A stretch of 64,000 nucleotides of DNA, taken from PSRI01 sp041484195. GTDB lineage: Bacteria > Bacteroidota > Bacteroidia > Chitinophagales > Chitinophagaceae. The position numbers and the translations under genes were made by a program. Within the stretch, counting starts at the first letter, position 1, and each line of letters begins with the position of its first letter. The DNA lies in NCBI GenBank assembly GCA_041484195.1, contig JBGPHC010000001.1, forward strand, positions 434,001 through 498,000. Direction: 5' to 3'. Positions 1 through 9,439 of this stretch are shown here, piece after piece. Below the pieces are notes generated by a model. The model ran no database searches. It saw nothing but the letters and a program-made list of their open reading frames with translations, and had not been told where the DNA came from.

Positions 1-2421
1 TTCCCCATTCTCATTGAAAAGCAGGTAGCCTATATCAACAATATCGGCATAGCTTCCATCCCATTTCAAGAAGCGATATTCAGTCTCTATGATATTGGAG
101 TTTTTATCCCTCAGAAATATTCCCTCATAGCATTTGTCCACAATAGCCCTGTCGTCAGGATGGAGGCATGTAAGCCATTGTTCATAACTGCCTTTCCCTT
201 TTGGAAAGCTGTAGCCAAAAAGCCTTTTGAATCCATCGCCCCAATAAATTTCATTGGTCTTAAGATCCCAATCCCAAATTGCTTCATTGGTGGCTAGGGT
301 GGCAAACTTGTATCGCTCATTAGAAATTTTCAACCTGGCTTCGGCAATTTCCTTTTCCATCAGGATGGCCAGGATTCCTGCAAATTTAGATATGGCATTG
401 ATCTCATCTTCCGTAGGCGATTTAATAGTCTTGTAATACACAGCGAAAGTGGCCAATACTCTCCCTTCATGACTGATAACGGGAACGGACCAGCAGGCTC
501 TTAGCCCGAATTTCAGTGCTATGCTTTTGTATTTTATCCAAAGGGGGTCCGTTTCAATGTCGGATACTACCACCAATTCCCTGCGATGAGCCGAAGTGCC
601 ACAGGATCCTGCATTGACACCCGTTTCAGCACCATCAATAAGGTCCATATATTCCTTCGGTAAACCCGGGGTCGAAAATCTGAAGAGATGCTCCTCTTCT
701 TCATCAAGTGCCATTACGGAGCAGATCATATCTGGATAAACTTTTTCAATGCCATGCAGGAAATAATCCATCGTATTCCTGAGCGTCCCTCCAATCCGGG
801 TGTTCATTTCAAAAACTTCTCTTTCCAATTCCAACATCATTTCCTGTTGCTTTCTCTTAGTTACATCCCTAAAATATACAAATAGAACCTGTGCCGAAGG
901 ATAAGCGCTGAATTCAATCCACGAATGCGCGTCCCTGAGATATTCTGTAAAATTGACTGAAACAGAATTATCCATAGCAGCCTGCAGACGGTAATGAATT
1001 GGTGAATTCACAAATTGAGGAAAGATGGTCAGTATATTTTTCTGAAGAATTGATTCTGCAGTTCTGCCTGTCATTGATTCACTGGTATGATTCCATAGGA
1101 TTATATTGAGTTGCCTGTCAATGGCCGCGAAACCATCGGTAATGCTGTGCAGGATGCTGTTGATTTGTGCTGCCCGATCTATCGATTGTGATTCCGCTTT
1201 CTTTCTCGCCAGGTCAGCCTCTCTCCTGGAAGTTATGTCAGAGAAAAATATTACTATGGAATTCACGGCCGCATCCTCGAGCATATTATGGGCCCTCACC
1301 ATCATCCATACCCATTCACCGCTCTTCCGCTTCATTCTCAATTCGTAATACCTGGCTTGGGGCGTTCGCATGATTTCGTCATGGAATCCGGATCTTGCCA
1401 AAGGAATATCTCCGGGGTGTATGAATTCGAAACAATTTTTTCCAACCAGCTCTTCGGGTTCAAAGCCAAGTATTTTTCGACAGGAAGCTGCCATGTAACT
1501 GATCCTGCCTTCTGTATCTGTGAGCGCAATACCGTCAAGAGAATCGCTGATCAGGGACTTGAAAAACCTTTCGCTCTTGAGTAATTCATTCTTCGCCTTT
1601 TCTCTTTCAGAAATATCATCCGCTATCAGGCAAATGCCGATAACATCTGCATTCGCGTTCAGAATGGGACGATAAATATTATGAAATATCCTTTGACCGC
1701 CAAGGGAAGGCATATTGCCAATTGTTTCAACTGTCTGGCCAAGCAATACTTTTTCATGGAGCATCTTTCTTCTAACATCCCGCAATTCCTGGGGGATAAT
1801 TTCAGGAAAATGAAATCCCCGATGCAATTCCTTCCCGAAACCTGACCTGTAGTATTCAGCCGCGGCCTGGTTATAGAATACTACATTCAGGTTGGTGTCC
1901 ATAAGGAAGAATGCATTGTCGGTGTACTCCAGAAGGAGGCCAACATAATAGGAGGGATCATTCAGGTCCAATCCAATTGAGTTTAACGCGGGGTATTGAT
2001 CTGGCTTGTAATTGGGATTTGCGGCTTTCGTCTCTCCGCAATTGGAAGTTTCCAAACTACTCACGCACAAGAGGCTTGTTATTTTTTCCCTCCCTGGGGA
2101 AAATATAGGATAGAATCGCCAATGCCGGGATGCTTCCCTGCGATCTAGGTGCAGGCTTTCCGTATATTCAGCCAGTTCATATCGGCTAGTGGTTATGGAA
2201 CTGATGAGGGATCTGGCTTTCAGCCGGTCACCGCTGAATATTAACTCACTGATATGAATACCTGAGCTTGTGGAATTGGTGAGCGGGTACTGGTCATGTA
2301 TCGCCTTATTGGCAAAGATGATGTTGCCGTCCGGGTCGGTTAGGAGCAGGTAGACGATCTCGGTTTCCCCGAGTGAGGGTCTGGCTTTCCCGGATAAGGT
2401 CGTCATATTCTGGATATGCAT
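1..2421 (-). CDS. Multi-PAS/GAF sensor protein, 5' part only
   Basis: An uninterrupted frame of about 807 codons runs from an ATG at 2421 off the left edge; an in-frame TAG at 2452-2454 closes it upstream. My reading finds a PAS-like domain at about residues 15-125, further PAS domains at about 155-270, 280-405 and 415-520, a GAF domain at about 530-680, and a fifth PAS (PAS_3 type, with WDWDLKTNEIYWGDGF) starting near 690. There is no signal peptide or membrane segment, so the protein is probably cytoplasmic. Such arrays usually end in a histidine kinase domain in Bacteroidota, but the C-terminal output lies outside the window, so kinase activity is inferred. No ligand can be assigned. A second ATG five codons later is an alternative start. 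Confidence 0.88.
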   Translation of the reverse strand, partial: MHIQNMTTLSGKARPSLGETEIVYLLLTDPDGNIIFANKAIHDQYPLTNSTSSGIHISELIFSGDRLKARSLISSITTSRYELAEYTESLHLDRREASRHWRFYPIFSPGREKITSLLCVSSLETSNCGETKAANPNYKPDQYPALNSIGLDLNDPSYYVGLLLEYTDNAFFLMDTNLNVVFYNQAAAEYYRSGFGKELHRGFHFPEIIPQELRDVRRKMLHEKVLLGQTVETIGNMPSLGGQRIFHNIYRPILNANADVIGICLIADDISEREKAKNELLKSERFFKSLISDSLDGIALTDTEGRISYMAASCRKILGFEPEELVGKNCFEFIHPGDIPLARSGFHDEIMRTPQARYYELRMKRKSGEWVWMMVRAHNMLEDAAVNSIVIFFSDITSRREADLARKKAESQSIDRAAQINSILHSITDGFAAIDRQLNIILWNHTSESMTGRTAESILQKNILTIFPQFVNSPIHYRLQAAMDNSVSVNFTEYLRDAHSWIEFSAYPSAQVLFVYFRDVTKRKQQEMMLELEREVFEMNTRIGGTLRNTMDYFLHGIEKVYPDMICSVMALDEEEEHLFRFSTPGLPKEYMDLIDGAETGVNAGSCGTSAHRRELVVVSDIETDPLWIKYKSIALKFGLRACWSVPVISHEGRVLATFAVYYKTIKSPTEDEINAISKFAGILAILMEKEIAEARLKISNERYKFATLATNEAIWDWDLKTNEIYWGDGFKRLFGYSFPKGKGSYEQWLTCLHPDDRAIVDKCYEGIFLRDKNSNIIETEYRFLKWDGSYADIVDIGYLLFNENGE

Positions 2422-2546
2422 TTTACCAATCGCACACTGAACTGTCTTGGACTAATGGAAATACTTTCAGATAACAAATTAAAGAAAAAAGAGCCTATAG
2501 TAATGCTACAGCCAGACAAATATTTATAGCGGGTAAGTGTTTATTC

Positions 2547-3923
2547 TTATTTCTTTGCCGTTGATGGTGTAGTGATCCATTTGGCTACCTGTGAGCAATC
2601 GTGGTAAGATTCGTCCACAGAAATAAAGTAGGTGGGCATTTTGGTTTGGAACCACTTATCCAGCACAATATTCTTTTTCTCTTCCAAAGCTTTTTGCGCG
2701 ATCTCGTTATAATCGTCTTTCAGGTTTTCAACATGCGGGTCCGTCTTGTTTTGAAGAAATACGATCCTGACCGCCTGCTTACCCCTATCGTCCGTAAAGT
2801 TCAACGGAGTGGAATATTCGCCCACTTTTAAACGGTCGAGCATGGTCACCAGGTCTTTGTCCAACTGGTCAATAGTTAAATAGGGAGTTCCGGTGGGACT
2901 GGTGAGGGCCCCCGCAGTAAATTTGCTGTTTTCGTCCTCGCTATATTTGTCAACAGCCTCGCCAAATGACAGGGTTCCGGCCACCAGCCTGGACCTGATA
3001 CTATCCAGCTTTTCAGTAGCTTCCTTAATCTCGACGTCGGTGACCTTGGGGATCTTGAGAATATGGCGAACAACGATATCGTCTCCATTCCTGCTCACGA
3101 CCTGAATGATATGATATCCAAATTTTGATTTAATGACCCTGGAAATCTGTCCTTCCCTTAAAGAAAACGCTGTGGAAAGAAAAGTACCGTCAACATTCTT
3201 GTCGTTCTTGTTGAATTCAAAGCGTCCCCCATTATCCTTGGTGCCGGGATCATCACTGAACAATTTGGCCAGTTTATCAAATGAGGTCTGTCCCGATTCA
3301 ATTTGCTTTTTGTATTCAGTCAGTTCATCCTGGGCATATTTTTCCAGGTCGCGGCTGGCTTTGGGATAAATGACAATTTGTTTGATCTCCAGTTGCGTTT
3401 CGTGGTAGGGTAGTTTCGCCGTGTCTTTAGACATCCTGTCGAAAAATTCTTTTACTTCGGTGGGAGTGATTTTTACATTTTCAAGAATCCTGTTATGCAT
3501 GGCATTTGACAGCTTGGATTCCTTTATCTGGTCGCGAAAATCTTCTTTTATCTGGTAAACGGTTCTGCCGGCAATTTGTTCCAGTGCTTCTTTGCCACCA
3601 TAATAATTTATGAAATTCCTGACCCTCAGATCCAGTTCTGCTTCCACATCTTCATCGCTGACAGGTAAGGAATCCTTTTCGGCTTGTAAGACCAGTGCTT
3701 TCTGTGCCATCATCTGCTGCAGCAAAATGCAGTTGGCATCCGGCGGCAATTCCGTGCCCTGCCTTTTAGCGTCTTCGATTTGGTTGACGATATCCGATTG
3801 AAGTATGATCTTGCTTCCAACTACACCAACGATCTTATCGGCCAACACTTTCTTTGTTTGTCCCTGCGCGTTTGCAAGCGAGCAAATCCCCACAAAACAA
3901 GCAAAGTATAGCAGTATCTTCAT
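2547..3923 (-). CDS. surA: SurA-like periplasmic peptidyl-prolyl isomerase
   Basis: Parvulin-type (PpiC/SurA) foldase of 458 residues, expected to chaperone outer-membrane proteins in the periplasm. It opens with a Sec signal peptide (MKILLYFACFVGICSLANAQ), followed by a SurA N-terminal helical region at about 25-165 and two rotamase domains at about 170-285 and 285-395. The first contains FGYHIIQVVSRNGDD and the second opens with VVRHILKIPKV. I chose the ATG at 3923 because the signal peptide begins there; the frame extends upstream to a TTG at 3947, which overlaps the promoter-like -7 box and is an unlikely start. It lies downstream of infB on the same strand with a 142-nt gap and its own candidate promoter, so it is probably transcribed separately. 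Confidence 0.9.
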   Translation of the reverse strand: MKILLYFACFVGICSLANAQGQTKKVLADKIVGVVGSKIILQSDIVNQIEDAKRQGTELPPDANCILLQQMMAQKALVLQAEKDSLPVSDEDVEAELDLRVRNFINYYGGKEALEQIAGRTVYQIKEDFRDQIKESKLSNAMHNRILENVKITPTEVKEFFDRMSKDTAKLPYHETQLEIKQIVIYPKASRDLEKYAQDELTEYKKQIESGQTSFDKLAKLFSDDPGTKDNGGRFEFNKNDKNVDGTFLSTAFSLREGQISRVIKSKFGYHIIQVVSRNGDDIVVRHILKIPKVTDVEIKEATEKLDSIRSRLVAGTLSFGEAVDKYSEDENSKFTAGALTSPTGTPYLTIDQLDKDLVTMLDRLKVGEYSTPLNFTDDRGKQAVRIVFLQNKTDPHVENLKDDYNEIAQKALEEKKNIVLDKWFQTKMPTYFISVDESYHDCSQVAKWITTPSTAKK

Positions 3924-3938
3924 AAAAAAGTATTCAGG

Positions 3939-3958
3939 CAGGTTCAAAAATAAACCTG
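3939..3958 (-). promoter_or_regulatory. surA -7 box inside an inverted repeat
   Basis: On the minus strand a Bacteroidetes-type -7 box TATTTTTG (plus-strand 3945-3952) sits exactly between the arms of a 6-bp inverted repeat, CAGGTT (3939-3944) and AACCTG (3953-3958). A further CAGGTTC half-site occurs at 3968-3974. The box is about 21 nt before the surA ATG. No well-spaced -33 element is visible. This looks like a promoter overlapped by an operator; the binding protein is unknown. Confidence 0.4.
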
Positions 3959-4065
3959 AATTCGGGTCAGGTTCAGTGCAATAGTTTGATTTAACAAAGC
4001 TTTATACCGCAGGTGGGACTTGCATTCTGGCGCCTTATGGTCCGGGCAGCGATGCAGCCCATACT

Positions 4066-6906
4066 CTAGAGCGTTCTTTTAACTTCTTCTATTTCGAAAG
4101 CTTCCACCACATCGCCCACTTTCAGGTCGTTATAATTCTTGATGGTCAGGCCGCACTCCATGCCTGCTGATACTTCCTTCACATCATCCTTATATCGTTT
4201 GAGAGAAGCCAGTTCGGCACTTTGTCCTTCACCTGTTGGATAAGTTACAATGCCATCCCTGATCAGTCTCACTTTGGCGTTGCGGGCGAGCTTTCCATCC
4301 AGCACATAGCAACCGGCAACGGTTACTTTGTCAAATTTGTACACTTCTCGCACTTCAACATTGGCCACTATTTTTTCAGTGATCGTTGGCTCCATCATCC
4401 CCTCCATCGCGCTCTTGATCTCTTCAATCACATTGTAAATGATGGAATAGGTCTTGATCTGGACGCCTTCGGTTTCTGCCAGCCTGGAGGCCTGCAGCGA
4501 AGGGCGTACGTTAAATCCTACGATGACGGCGTCTGAAGCCGTTGCCAATAATACATCGCTTTCAGTGATTGCACCCACGGCTTTATGCACTACCGTGACC
4601 GCTATTTCTTCCGTGGATAATTTTTGGAGGGAGTCGCTCAAAGCTTCTACGGATCCATCCACATCCCCTTTGATAATGAGATTGAGCTGCTTGAAATTGC
4701 CCAAAGCTAAACGACGACCGATCTCGTCAAGGGTAATATGTTTTTTGGCACGTATGCCCTGTTCCCTTAGAATCTGGGCGCGACGGTTGGCCACTTCCTT
4801 GGCTTCACTCTCATCCTCGTAAACCCTGAATTTTTCACCAGCCTGGGGGGCTCCATTCAAACCTAAAATTTGCACCGGAGAAGACGGACCCGCCTCTTCG
4901 AGCTTTTGATTTCTCTCATTGAACATGGCTTTTACCCTGCCATAATATTGTCCGCTTACTACGATTTCGCCCTGATGTAAGGTCCCGTTCTGCACGAGCA
5001 TGGTGGCCACATAGCCGCGTCCTTTATCCAATGATGCTTCAATGATGGTTCCCGTAGCCTCTCTGCCGGGGTTGGCTTTCAAATCCAGGAGTTCAGATTC
5101 CAGTAATATTTTTTCCAGCAGCAAATCAATATTCAGTCCTTTTTTGGCTGAAATTTCCTGGCTCTGGTATTTACCACCCCAGTCTTCCACCAGGAGGTTC
5201 ATAGCGGCCAACTGCTCTTTTATCTTTTCTGGGTTGGCGCCTTCCTTATCCACTTTGTTGATGGCGAATACCATGGGCAGGCCGGCAGCCTGAGCATGGC
5301 TGATCGCTTCCTTTGTCTGAGGCATCACGGCGTCATCGGCGGCAATAACAATCACCGCCACATCGGCTGCTTTTGCACCACGGGCACGCATAGCTGTAAA
5401 TGCTTCATGGCCTGGCGTGTCCAGGAAGGTGATCTTCTTGCCAGTTGACGTGGTCACCTGGTAGGCACCGATATGCTGGGTAATCCCCCCTGCTTCACCT
5501 GCTACCACATTAGCGCTCCTGATATAGTCCAGGAGAGATGTCTTACCATGGTCCACATGGCCCATGATGGTAACTACCGGTGGCCTGGTGATCAGTTCTT
5601 CAGGTTCGTCGGAGATCTCTTCTTCTTCCTCTTCCGCGGCATCTTCCACACCTATAAATTCAACTTCATAGCCGAATTCGCCGGCTACGAGTTCTATGAC
5701 TTCCGCGTCAAGACGCTGATTGATTGAAACCATGATACCGAGGCTCATACACTTTCCAATCACATCGGCAAAACTCACATTCATTAAATTGGCCAGCTCA
5801 CTCACTGTTACAAATTCAGTAACCTGTAGTTTATGATCGTCGGTCATTTCACCAGCCATGTGTTCAGCCAACTCCTCGCGTTTGGCCCTGCGGTATTTTG
5901 ACTTGGTGCTCTTGCCGCCTCGTGATGCTCCGGCGAGTTTAGCCTGGGTCTCCCGGATCTTATCCTGGATTTCCTTGGCGTCAATTTCCTTATTCTCGTG
6001 TCGCTTATCTCTATGACCGCCAAACCGGCTTCCCGGTCTTGTATCCCTGCGGTCTCCGGGGCGATGCTGGGCCGGTTTGATTTCCTTTTTATCTTTAATC
6101 TCTTCTTTGCGTGGTTGTTGTTGATCCCTCTTTTCAATAGGAATACGCTTTCTCTTGCGCTTTTCTTCCTTGGGTTTTGGGCGCGTGTCATTTTCGGAAG
6201 GCAGTGTGATCTTTCCGATGATCTTGGGCCCTTCAAGTTTTTCCGCCCGAATATTTTCAATTAAAGGAGATTCCTCTTTTTCATTCGGCACGGGTCCGGC
6301 AGAAATTTCAGCTACTTCAGTTGGTTCAGGTTCTGGTTCGGGAGATTTGGAATCGGGTTTGCCAGCCTTTGGTTTGTTATCCTGCTCTTCAGCGGACTCT
6401 GATTTTTCCGGGCCTTTTTTCTTCGAAGTCTTCTTGGGCCTGGTGGAGGAATCAATCGCGTCCAGATCAATTTTATCCAGGATTTTGGGTCCGGCTAATT
6501 CAGGTGTATCAATTTTAACCAGCCCGGGTTCAACTGTTTCAACCTGTTTTAGAACAGGCGCTTCAGGCACCGGCGGGGAAGGCGCATCCACCACAGCCAA
6601 CACTTCTTTTTCCGCTGGTTTTTTCTTTACTTCCTTTTTGAATGATATCTCTTCCTCATCCTTCTTCTTCCTCGCTTCCATGATATTACCCTTCGGAATC
6701 TCTATCTGGTCGCTTTTTGCCTTAGCAGCTTTATCAGTAGAAAATTCCTGCTGCAGGGCACGATACATCTCTTCCGTAAGCTTACTGGTAGGCTTTAAGT
6801 CGTCTTTACCAAATCCTTTCCCGATCAGGAAATCAATAATGGTATCCTGTCCAACGTTGAACTCCTTGGCAGCGCCTAATAATCGCGGTAATTTTAATTC
6901 AGCCAT
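4066..6906 (-). CDS. infB: Translation initiation factor IF-2
   Basis: GTPase that delivers initiator tRNA to the 30S subunit and promotes subunit joining. The protein has 946 residues: an N-terminal IF2N helical domain (LPRLLGAAKEFNVGQDTI), a long charged Lys/Glu/Pro-rich linker to about residue 350, a second IF2N region near 370-430, the G domain with GHVDHGKTS at about 447, DTPGHEAF near 492 and NKVDK near 547, then beta-barrel domains II-IV. The large linker is typical of Bacteroidota. The frame extends to 6936, but the conserved MAELKLPRLL start at 6906 fits the family. It is the last gene of the rimP-nusA-infB unit, about 100 nt after nusA. The long antisense frames opposite its linker are shadows of its biased codons. 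Confidence 0.97.
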   Translation of the reverse strand: MAELKLPRLLGAAKEFNVGQDTIIDFLIGKGFGKDDLKPTSKLTEEMYRALQQEFSTDKAAKAKSDQIEIPKGNIMEARKKKDEEEISFKKEVKKKPAEKEVLAVVDAPSPPVPEAPVLKQVETVEPGLVKIDTPELAGPKILDKIDLDAIDSSTRPKKTSKKKGPEKSESAEEQDNKPKAGKPDSKSPEPEPEPTEVAEISAGPVPNEKEESPLIENIRAEKLEGPKIIGKITLPSENDTRPKPKEEKRKRKRIPIEKRDQQQPRKEEIKDKKEIKPAQHRPGDRRDTRPGSRFGGHRDKRHENKEIDAKEIQDKIRETQAKLAGASRGGKSTKSKYRRAKREELAEHMAGEMTDDHKLQVTEFVTVSELANLMNVSFADVIGKCMSLGIMVSINQRLDAEVIELVAGEFGYEVEFIGVEDAAEEEEEEISDEPEELITRPPVVTIMGHVDHGKTSLLDYIRSANVVAGEAGGITQHIGAYQVTTSTGKKITFLDTPGHEAFTAMRARGAKAADVAVIVIAADDAVMPQTKEAISHAQAAGLPMVFAINKVDKEGANPEKIKEQLAAMNLLVEDWGGKYQSQEISAKKGLNIDLLLEKILLESELLDLKANPGREATGTIIEASLDKGRGYVATMLVQNGTLHQGEIVVSGQYYGRVKAMFNERNQKLEEAGPSSPVQILGLNGAPQAGEKFRVYEDESEAKEVANRRAQILREQGIRAKKHITLDEIGRRLALGNFKQLNLIIKGDVDGSVEALSDSLQKLSTEEIAVTVVHKAVGAITESDVLLATASDAVIVGFNVRPSLQASRLAETEGVQIKTYSIIYNVIEEIKSAMEGMMEPTITEKIVANVEVREVYKFDKVTVAGCYVLDGKLARNAKVRLIRDGIVTYPTGEGQSAELASLKRYKDDVKEVSAGMECGLTIKNYNDLKVGDVVEAFEIEEVKRTL

Positions 6907-7008
6907 AAATTTTTTATCCTTCACCCAACCAACCATCCGCCAGGGACGCGTCGATTATTATTTCAATCTTTCCCTCCAAAAAAGCGGAGAAAAAGATCAG
7001 GAAAGTTT

Positions 7009-8256
7009 TTATTCTTTTTCAAATTCTTCTTTCAAGACCCTTCTAACTTCATCTATCGTTTCCTTTTCCAGGTCTGTTCTGCGTTCCAGTTCTTCTGTTG
7101 TGAGATCCAAAACACTCCGGGCCGTGTCGCATCCAATCCGTTTCAATTCGTCAATTACCCAGGGTTCAATCTCATCGGTAAATTCATCAAGATCGATATC
7201 AAATTCTTCGGTTTGTCCTTCATCGTCCCTGTAAACGTCGATATCATAACCCGTCAATTCGCAGGCCAATTTAATATTTACACCCCGCCTGCCAATCGCC
7301 AACGAAACCTGATCAGGTTTCAGGAACACATTAGCGTGCTTTCTTTCCGCATCAATTTCCATGGAACTCACCCTGGCCGGCGTGAGGGCACGCTGAATCA
7401 GTAGCTGGGTATTATTGGTCCAGTTGATGACGTCGATATTCTCATTCTTTAATTCCCTCACTATGCCATGAATACGGCTTCCTTTCATTCCTACGCAGGC
7501 ACCCACCGGGTCGATGCGATCATCATAGGATTCCACAGCCACTTTGGCTCTTTCCCCAGGTTCTCTTACGATCTTGCGAATGACAATCAGGCCATCAAAT
7601 ATTTCCGGCACTTCTATTTCCAGCAATTTAGCGAGGAAAGACGAATGCGTACGGGATAAGATGATTACCGGGGAATTATTTTTGAGCTCCACTTTTTTCA
7701 CTACTGCCCTTACGGTTTCCCCTTTCTTAAAATAGTCTGAAGGGATTTGTTCCGATTTTGGCAAAATCAGTTCATTTCCGTCTTCGTCCAGCAACAATAC
7801 TTCTTTTTTCCAGACCTGGTACACTTCTGCGCTCACGATTTCGCCCACCCTATCAGCATATTTTTTCACCAGGCTGCTTTTCTTCAGGTCGCTGATACGG
7901 CTGGCCAGCGTTTGCTTAGCGGCCAGGATTGCGCGACGACCGAAATCCAGAATGTCCACCTCTTCAAACAATTCTTCACCCACTTCAAAGTCGGGTTCAA
8001 TCTTCACTGCATCGCTATATGCCACTTCGGCAACCGGGTTTTGCACCTGCCCGTCATCCACAATAGTGCGGCGGCGGATGATTTCCAGATCGCCTTTTTC
8101 CGTGTTTACGATTACGTCAAAATTTTCGTCAGATCCGTATTTCTTCCGAAGCAGCGTTTTAAATACATCTTCCAGCACCTTCATCAGGGTGGGGCGGTCA
8201 ATATTCTCCGCGTCCTTAAATTCCTGGAACGATTCAATCAGGTTAATACTTGCCAT
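7009..8256 (-). CDS. nusA: Transcription termination/antitermination factor NusA
   Basis: RNA-polymerase-binding factor controlling pausing, termination and antitermination. The 415 residues show the N-terminal RNAP-binding domain (1-130), an S1 domain (about 135-205, with GEIVSAEVYQVWKKEVLL), and two KH domains, including the conserved VGACVGMKGSRIHGIVRELK segment and LAIGRRGVNIKLACELTGY. The C-terminus is an acidic helical tail (from about 340) with one helix-hairpin-helix-like segment (IDELKRIGCDTARSVLDLT) rather than the two acidic repeats of E. coli. It lies between rimP (71-nt gap) and infB in the conserved order, so co-transcription is expected. Confidence 0.96.
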   Translation of the reverse strand: MASINLIESFQEFKDAENIDRPTLMKVLEDVFKTLLRKKYGSDENFDVIVNTEKGDLEIIRRRTIVDDGQVQNPVAEVAYSDAVKIEPDFEVGEELFEEVDILDFGRRAILAAKQTLASRISDLKKSSLVKKYADRVGEIVSAEVYQVWKKEVLLLDEDGNELILPKSEQIPSDYFKKGETVRAVVKKVELKNNSPVIILSRTHSSFLAKLLEIEVPEIFDGLIVIRKIVREPGERAKVAVESYDDRIDPVGACVGMKGSRIHGIVRELKNENIDVINWTNNTQLLIQRALTPARVSSMEIDAERKHANVFLKPDQVSLAIGRRGVNIKLACELTGYDIDVYRDDEGQTEEFDIDLDEFTDEIEPWVIDELKRIGCDTARSVLDLTTEELERRTDLEKETIDEVRRVLKEEFEKE

Positions 8257-8327
8257 AGAACAGCATTTAAGAATTCCAATGTCCGCAGCTCCTCACCCGA
8301 ATATTCCCGGGTTCGAATTGGGGACGA

Positions 8328-8798
8328 CTAAAATTGAATTTGAACTTTGGTTGTTTTTATGTTATCAAATAAGAAATCATGTTGATTAAATTCTTGTTTC
8401 TTGCCAGTACCTCTGGTTTCCTGGATTGTGATGCCATCTTCACCAACTTCCTGCAATTTGCCGGATTTCATGATGCCGTCTTTTGTCGTCACTTCCACAT
8501 TCCGGCCTATATTCTTCACGTATTGGCGGCGTAATTTCAGTGGTTCATCCAAGCCCGGCGAAGACAATTCCAGGGAAAAATCATTCGAAGGAAACAAGCC
8601 GCTCTCCTCGATTCTTTTATACAAAGCCCTGTTATAAGTAACGCATTTATCGATGGATATGCCTCTGTCGGCATCCAGGAACACTTTAATATTATTGGTA
8701 GGTTTGATCCGGATTTCCACCAGAAAACATTCCTTGTCAGGCTCCAGCAGACTGGTCATCATTTCTTCAATAGCCTCGATGGGCGCCCCTTTGCTCAT
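8328..8798 (-). CDS. rimP: Ribosome maturation factor RimP
   Basis: Cytoplasmic factor for 30S subunit assembly. From the ATG at 8798 the product has 156 residues: an N-terminal alpha/beta domain (FLVEIRIKPTNNIKVFLD, then SLELSSPGLDEPLK, the family signature) and a C-terminal SH3-like barrel. The frame is open further upstream, with an ATG at 8855 and a TTG at 8879. I prefer 8798 because family similarity begins there, and because a good promoter ends at 8858, which would leave the 8855 ATG essentially leaderless and put the TTG inside the promoter. With the 8798 start, the 5' leader of about 55 nt contains a 10-bp hairpin. First gene of the rimP-nusA-infB operon. Confidence 0.9.
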   Translation of the reverse strand: MSKGAPIEAIEEMMTSLLEPDKECFLVEIRIKPTNNIKVFLDADRGISIDKCVTYNRALYKRIEESGLFPSNDFSLELSSPGLDEPLKLRRQYVKNIGRNVEVTTKDGIMKSGKLQEVGEDGITIQETRGTGKKQEFNQHDFLFDNIKTTKVQIQF

Positions 8799-8812
8799 AT
8801 CTGGTAAATAGA

Positions 8813-8837
8813 GAAGGGAACGATCACCGTTCCCTTC
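8813..8837 (-). promoter_or_regulatory. rimP leader hairpin
   Basis: A perfect 10-bp inverted repeat (GAAGGGAACG at 8813-8822 and CGTTCCCTTC at 8828-8837) with a 5-nt loop lies between the promoter and the preferred rimP ATG. On the transcript it would form a stable stem about 14 nt before the start codon. It could control translation or stability. If translation starts at 8855 instead, the repeat is coding and may be fortuitous. Confidence 0.5.
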
Positions 8838-8857
8838 CTTCGTTTCTTTTGCCATCG

Positions 8858-8887
8858 CAAAGTTAATGTATTCCTTCAATGCGCAAA
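8858..8887 (-). promoter_or_regulatory. Bacteroidetes-type promoter of rimP-nusA-infB
   Basis: On the minus strand TTTG (plus-strand 8884-8887) and TAACTTTG (8858-8865) are separated by 18 nt, a full match to the Bacteroidetes -33/-7 consensus TTTG/TAnnTTTG. Transcription should begin near 8853. It is the best-formed promoter in this operon and helps decide the rimP start. Confidence 0.7.
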
Positions 8888-8954
8888 AATATTTGTTAAC
8901 GCCAATTTTTGCGGGGCCATTTATTTAATAGTAATTTTAAATATACCATTCACT

Positions 8955-9350
8955 ATGGCCAGCAACCAGGATTTCTCGGAATTTCTGCGACAGAACAAAA
9001 AACTCATCAGGGAATATATTGATGCGAGGCTGGAATTGTTCAAACTGCAGGGAGTCAGGCTGCTGTCGCGCTCCCTGGGTATGTTCATCTGGCTCACCGT
9101 GGCACTCTTCCTAATCTTTTTCATAATCCTGTTCCTGGGAATGCTTTTTGCCTATTGGATCGCGGAAAAAACAGGCAGCAATGTCATTGGATTCGGTAGC
9201 ACGGCTGGCCTTCTTCTGATTATCCTCCTGATGCTTTTCCTGTTCAGAAAAGGGCTTTTTCTCAAACCTATTACCAGGATCATAATAAGAGAAACCCTGA
9301 AAGACCCGGAACTGAATCGCGAAAATGATGATGACCCACAGGAATACTAG
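8955..9350 (+). CDS. Phage-holin-superfamily-III-like membrane protein
   Basis: A 131-residue protein with a charged amphipathic N-terminus (about 1-40), two strong membrane helices (about 45-75 and 82-103) connected by a Gly-rich turn, and a charged C-terminal tail. This matches the 'phage holin family' (Phage_holin_3_6) proteins that are common as single chromosomal genes in Bacteroidota. Despite the family name there is no phage context here: no endolysin or structural genes are nearby. Its function is unknown; a role as a small envelope protein is inferred. It is divergent from rimP. Confidence 0.7.
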   Translation: MASNQDFSEFLRQNKKLIREYIDARLELFKLQGVRLLSRSLGMFIWLTVALFLIFFIILFLGMLFAYWIAEKTGSNVIGFGSTAGLLLIILLMLFLFRKGLFLKPITRIIIRETLKDPELNRENDDDPQEY

Positions 9351-9439
9351 TCAATTTGCTGCCCACCACTAAGAACTGGCTTTAAAATCGGTCCCTGCCA
9401 TTCCTGATCCTATTCTGGCTTAAAGATCGGGTCGGGAAT

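Noticed and set aside
6155..7234. 359-codon plus-strand frame antisense to infB and nusA
   Set aside because: It is Ser/Phe-rich, the usual reverse image of Lys/Glu-rich codons in the IF-2 linker, and spans two real genes on the other strand.
8955..9350. Holin-like protein as evidence of prophage
   Set aside because: No other phage genes nearby; this family is commonly chromosomal in Bacteroidota.
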